In this document: positions 61,727 through 64,000 of the stretch, one piece after another
Numbering within the stretch: the first letter of the stretch is position 1
How the letters are laid out: the number at the start of each line of letters is the position of its first letter
Assembly: GCA_028285485.1 (NCBI GenBank)
Contig: JANQPC010000037.1
Span: 1 to 64,000, forward strand
Source of the DNA: Paracoccaceae bacterium
GTDB lineage: Bacteria > Pseudomonadota > Alphaproteobacteria > Rhodobacterales > Rhodobacteraceae
Reading direction: 5' to 3'
DNA length: 64,000 nt
Notes under the pieces: model-generated
Told to the model about the DNA's origin: nothing
The model's database searches: none
The model's input: only the letters and a program-made list of their open reading frames with translations
Made by a program: the position numbers and the translations under genes

Positions 61727-62755
61727 CTATTGGAAGATGTCGCTGCCGTTCTGGACTACGCGCCCCGCCGCGATTTCCACACTCATGTAGATTGAGGCGC
61801 CCATGCCCACCAGAGCCTCGGACCCCACGCGCACGCCGCCCGCCAGAATGGCGCCCGGCGCGATATGGCTATGAGACGCGAGAACGCAATCATGAGAAAC
61901 GATGGCCCCGGAATTGACGATCACGTTGTCTTCCAAGGTCACATCAGAGCCGACACAGGCGCCCATCATCACCTGATTGCCTTCGCCCATGCGCGCGGAG
62001 GGTTCGATAACGGCGGAAGGGTGAATGAGGTTGGGCACGATAAATCCTGCCCGTTTCAGGCGCTCATATACCTCGGTGCGCGTTGAGGGGCGCGCCACTG
62101 ATCCAACACCGTTTATGGCGAAGCGCACCCCATCCTTCCACACGCTGTCGAGCGCTTGATCGCTTCCGATCACCGGCACATCGAGGATGCGCTGGCCAAG
62201 CGACAGGCGGGCGTCGAGAATGCCGAGGATCTCGAATTCGTTTCGCTGGCGCAAAACGTCGATGCACATCTTGGCATGGCCGCCGCCGCCCAGAATGACG
62301 GCCCCGAAGACGCCCCTGTTCAGGGCCGGCGCGGGGCTCTTGGCCTGCGGCGCCGGACCGCCGGTGTTGGTGGCCGCCTGCGCATCAGCGAGCGTGACGA
62401 ACGGTTTTTCGACTGTAGCGGGGTCCACCCCGGCCGCGGAGAGGTGCAGGGCAGCGGCCTCGGAGACAAGCTGCACTTCGGGGTGCGCAGCTTCTGCGGG
62501 GCTATCCGGTGCCTCTGCCGGCGCATCATCGCCCACGCGGAAGAGAACGGCACCAACCGCAATCTCTTCCCCTTCGCTCAACGCGTGATGAACCACGCCG
62601 CTTTCGGGGGCGGTGATGTCTTGCGCGGCCTTCGTGGTTTCGACAATGCAGACAAGATCGCCAGCCGCGACCGTATCACCGCTTGCCACGCAAACCTCGA
62701 CGACGACGGCGGTATCATCATTGGTGTTTTCCCGGGGGAGGGTGACCTCAACCAT
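61727..62755 (-). CDS. Lipoyl domain fused to PglD/NeuD-type sugar acyltransferase
   Basis: 342 residues in three parts. Residues 1-75 are a biotinyl/lipoyl domain with VETTKAAQDITAP, Lys42 in the lipoylation position. Residues about 97-128 look like a degenerate peripheral subunit-binding domain (VSEAAALHLSAAGVDPATV). Residues about 150-342 are a PglD/NeuD acyltransferase: VILGGGGHAKMCIDVL then a left-handed beta-helix, with catalytic His288 in NSGAIVSHDC and HIAPGAIL. No E2 catalytic domain (HxxxD) is present. It overlaps the E1 gene by 8 bp. The acyl donor may be lipoyl-bound rather than CoA, which is inference. Confidence 0.9.
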   Translation of the reverse strand: MVEVTLPRENTNDDTAVVVEVCVASGDTVAAGDLVCIVETTKAAQDITAPESGVVHHALSEGEEIAVGAVLFRVGDDAPAEAPDSPAEAAHPEVQLVSEAAALHLSAAGVDPATVEKPFVTLADAQAATNTGGPAPQAKSPAPALNRGVFGAVILGGGGHAKMCIDVLRQRNEFEILGILDARLSLGQRILDVPVIGSDQALDSVWKDGVRFAINGVGSVARPSTRTEVYERLKRAGFIVPNLIHPSAVIEPSARMGEGNQVMMGACVGSDVTLEDNVIVNSGAIVSHDCVLASHSHIAPGAILAGGVRVGSEALVGMGASIYMSVEIAAGRVVQNGSDIFQ

Positions 62756-64000
62756 TCGGGGCCTCCGCGCCACGCAACTCCAGGATGGCGTCGATCACCT
62801 TATCGGGGCTCGCCAGCACCTTTGCCTCCAGCGCTTTCGGCGAGGGGATCGGAACCGGATCGGCACCCACCGTTCTGGCATCGATCGTGCCATCCGTTTT
62901 GGTAAGCACCCGGCAGACCAGTTCAGAACCGATGCCAAAGGGGGTGGAGCCTTCTTCGGCCACCACAAGCCGCCTGCTTTGGGCGACCGAGTGCATCACC
63001 GCGGTGGCATCCAGTGGGTGCAGGCGGGTAAGGCAGATCAGTTCAGGCACACAATCGGTTTGGCGAAAGATGTGCTCAAGGCTATCGGCCAGTTCCCGCG
63101 CCAGCCCGCCATAGGAGACGATCGTTACATCGGGCACCCCGGAAACGGGCGAAATGACCAGATCGGGGAACTTCGTCTGCGTGGCCTGCAGCTTGAATGC
63201 AGGGGAGGGCGCCCACAGGCGGCGGGCATAATCGGTCTTGTTCTCGATGATCACGCAGGGGCAGGCCTCTTTCGCAAGCGCCTGCAGCGCGGGCCGGGGA
63301 TCGAGAAGCGAGGTGACCGCCATCACCATCAGATTGTCGATGCCCACAAAGAACTTCTCAAGCGATTGCGAATGGGTGGGCCCATAGCCCCGCTTGCCGC
63401 CCATGGGCGTGCGGATCCGGGCCGGGCAGGAGGCCTGATGCCCATACATGTGATGAAACTTCGAGGCGTTGCTCAGGATCTGATCGAAGGTGAGCGACAT
63501 GAAATCGCCGAACATGATTTCGGCATAGGCCGGTGTGCCGCGCAGCGCGAGCCCCATGGCAACGCCCGCAATCAGCGCCTCGCTGATTGGCATCGTGAAC
63601 ACCGAGCCAGGGTTCGCCGCGTCGATCCCGCGCGTCACCGTGAAGGCCCCGCCATAGGGATCGGCGATATCTTCGCCCAGCAAGACGGCGCCCTCGCGCA
63701 CGGCGCTCGCATAGGCATCGTTCAGGCACTGAAGCAGGCGCGCCTCGGGGTTGGTGACCGGTTTGACGATTTCGGAGCCGCCGCGCGGAAGCTGGTCCGG
63801 CAGGTAGGCTTTGCGGGAAAGCCGCTTATCGGCGGCAGAGCGGACGTGGCGCGCAACCTCCTCGGTGATCTCCGCTTGCCGCGCCTGCCAGCGCGGCTCT
63901 GCCAAGAGGCGCTCCAGAGGATCGCGGGCGCGGAAAAAGGCAATCTCCGCCTGATTGCGATCATCGTCACCCTTGGAATGGGCGTTCAAGCGATAAGTCT
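62748..64000 (-). CDS. Thiamine-diphosphate dehydrogenase E1, alpha-beta fusion (5' end outside window)
   Basis: The open frame runs off the right edge without a stop (reading TYRLNAHSKGDD before the TTG at 63989), so that TTG is not the start. The first 60 residues, with FRARDPLERLL, match the C-terminus of E1 alpha subunits. From about residue 78 it is an E1 beta subunit: LNDAYASAVREGAVLLGEDIADPYGG, PISEALIAGVAMGLALRG, AEIMFGDFMSLTFDQILSNASK and RLHPLDATAV. E1 decarboxylates a 2-oxo acid and passes the acyl group to a lipoyl domain, here probably that of the overlapping downstream gene. The substrate is unknown. Confidence 0.9.
   Translation of the reverse strand, partial: TYRLNAHSKGDDDRNQAEIAFFRARDPLERLLAEPRWQARQAEITEEVARHVRSAADKRLSRKAYLPDQLPRGGSEIVKPVTNPEARLLQCLNDAYASAVREGAVLLGEDIADPYGGAFTVTRGIDAANPGSVFTMPISEALIAGVAMGLALRGTPAYAEIMFGDFMSLTFDQILSNASKFHHMYGHQASCPARIRTPMGGKRGYGPTHSQSLEKFFVGIDNLMVMAVTSLLDPRPALQALAKEACPCVIIENKTDYARRLWAPSPAFKLQATQTKFPDLVISPVSGVPDVTIVSYGGLARELADSLEHIFRQTDCVPELICLTRLHPLDATAVMHSVAQSRRLVVAEEGSTPFGIGSELVCRVLTKTDGTIDARTVGADPVPIPSPKALEAKVLASPDKVIDAILELRGAEAPNG

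Noticed and set aside
1..64000. CRISPR arrays, tRNA/rRNA genes, transposases or integrases
   Set aside because: No regularly spaced repeats, no cloverleaf or rRNA-like stretch and no transposase or integrase motif was recognised by eye on either strand.

Overview
The window reads as chromosomal DNA of an alphaproteobacterium, most probably Rhodobacteraceae (roseobacter/rhodobacter type). The base composition is high in GC, genes are tightly packed with many ATGA/GTGA stop-start overlaps, and the riboflavin gene order (nrdR-ribD ... ribE ... ribB ... ribH-nusB), RpoH and an arsR/arsC-gap-arsJ arsenic operon fit that group. The taxonomic call is inference from gene content and protein style; no rRNA or tRNA gene was recognised.

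Region 1 (1-7.2 kb) holds miscellaneous metabolic genes: the end of a PLP-dependent threonine/serine dehydratase, a SnoaL-like protein, an Anbu proteasome-type peptidase, a coupled run of hydrolase, two VOC proteins and a GNAT acetyltransferase, a TerB/J-domain protein, an EEP-family phosphodiesterase, a small secreted protein, YjbQ and an SDR. Region 2 (7.3-20.1 kb) is the nrdR/riboflavin/nusB cluster. It is interrupted twice: by an opposite-strand capsule trio (kpsS-like, wza-like lipoprotein, kpsC-like) between ribD and ribE, and by an arsenic operon (ArsR-ArsC fusion, GAPDH, ArsJ) between ribE and ribB. Region 3 (20.3-24.6 kb) is housekeeping: a small membrane protein, GST, rpoH with a clear terminator, rluD-type pseudouridine synthase, a DUF6476-like protein and a metallophosphoesterase.

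Region 4 (24.7-64 kb) is a large exopolysaccharide locus. The minus-strand block (24.7-34.2 kb) has an ATP-grasp protein, an asparagine-synthase homologue, a GT4, a DegT aminotransferase, a PIG-L deacetylase, a formyltransferase and a PglC-like phosphoglycosyl transferase; a secreted pectate-lyase-like protein is embedded in it on the plus strand. The plus-strand block (34.8-61.7 kb) has a membrane-anchored UDP-sugar 4,6-dehydratase (CapD/WbpM class), glycosyltransferases, a four-gene CDP-3,6-dideoxyhexose pathway (rfbF, rfbG, an RfbH-like dehydratase without its iron-sulphur cysteines, a reductase), two Wzc-like proteins (one apparently a pseudokinase), a Wzx-type flippase, a Wzy-type polymerase, an ExoF-like export protein, a sulfotransferase, two carbamoyltransferases with SxtJ and DUF5989 proteins, and an SGNH protein. 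Together these could build, decorate (formyl, carbamoyl, sulfo, deoxy), polymerise and export a polysaccharide by a Wzx/Wzy route.

The most unusual part is the minus-strand pair at 61.7-64 kb: a thiamine-diphosphate dehydrogenase E1 with alpha and beta parts in one chain (running off the window) overlaps a protein that joins a lipoyl domain, a possible E1/E3-binding domain and a PglD/NeuD-type sugar acyltransferase. This suggests a 2-oxo-acid dehydrogenase-like complex whose E2 catalytic domain has been replaced by a sugar acyltransferase.
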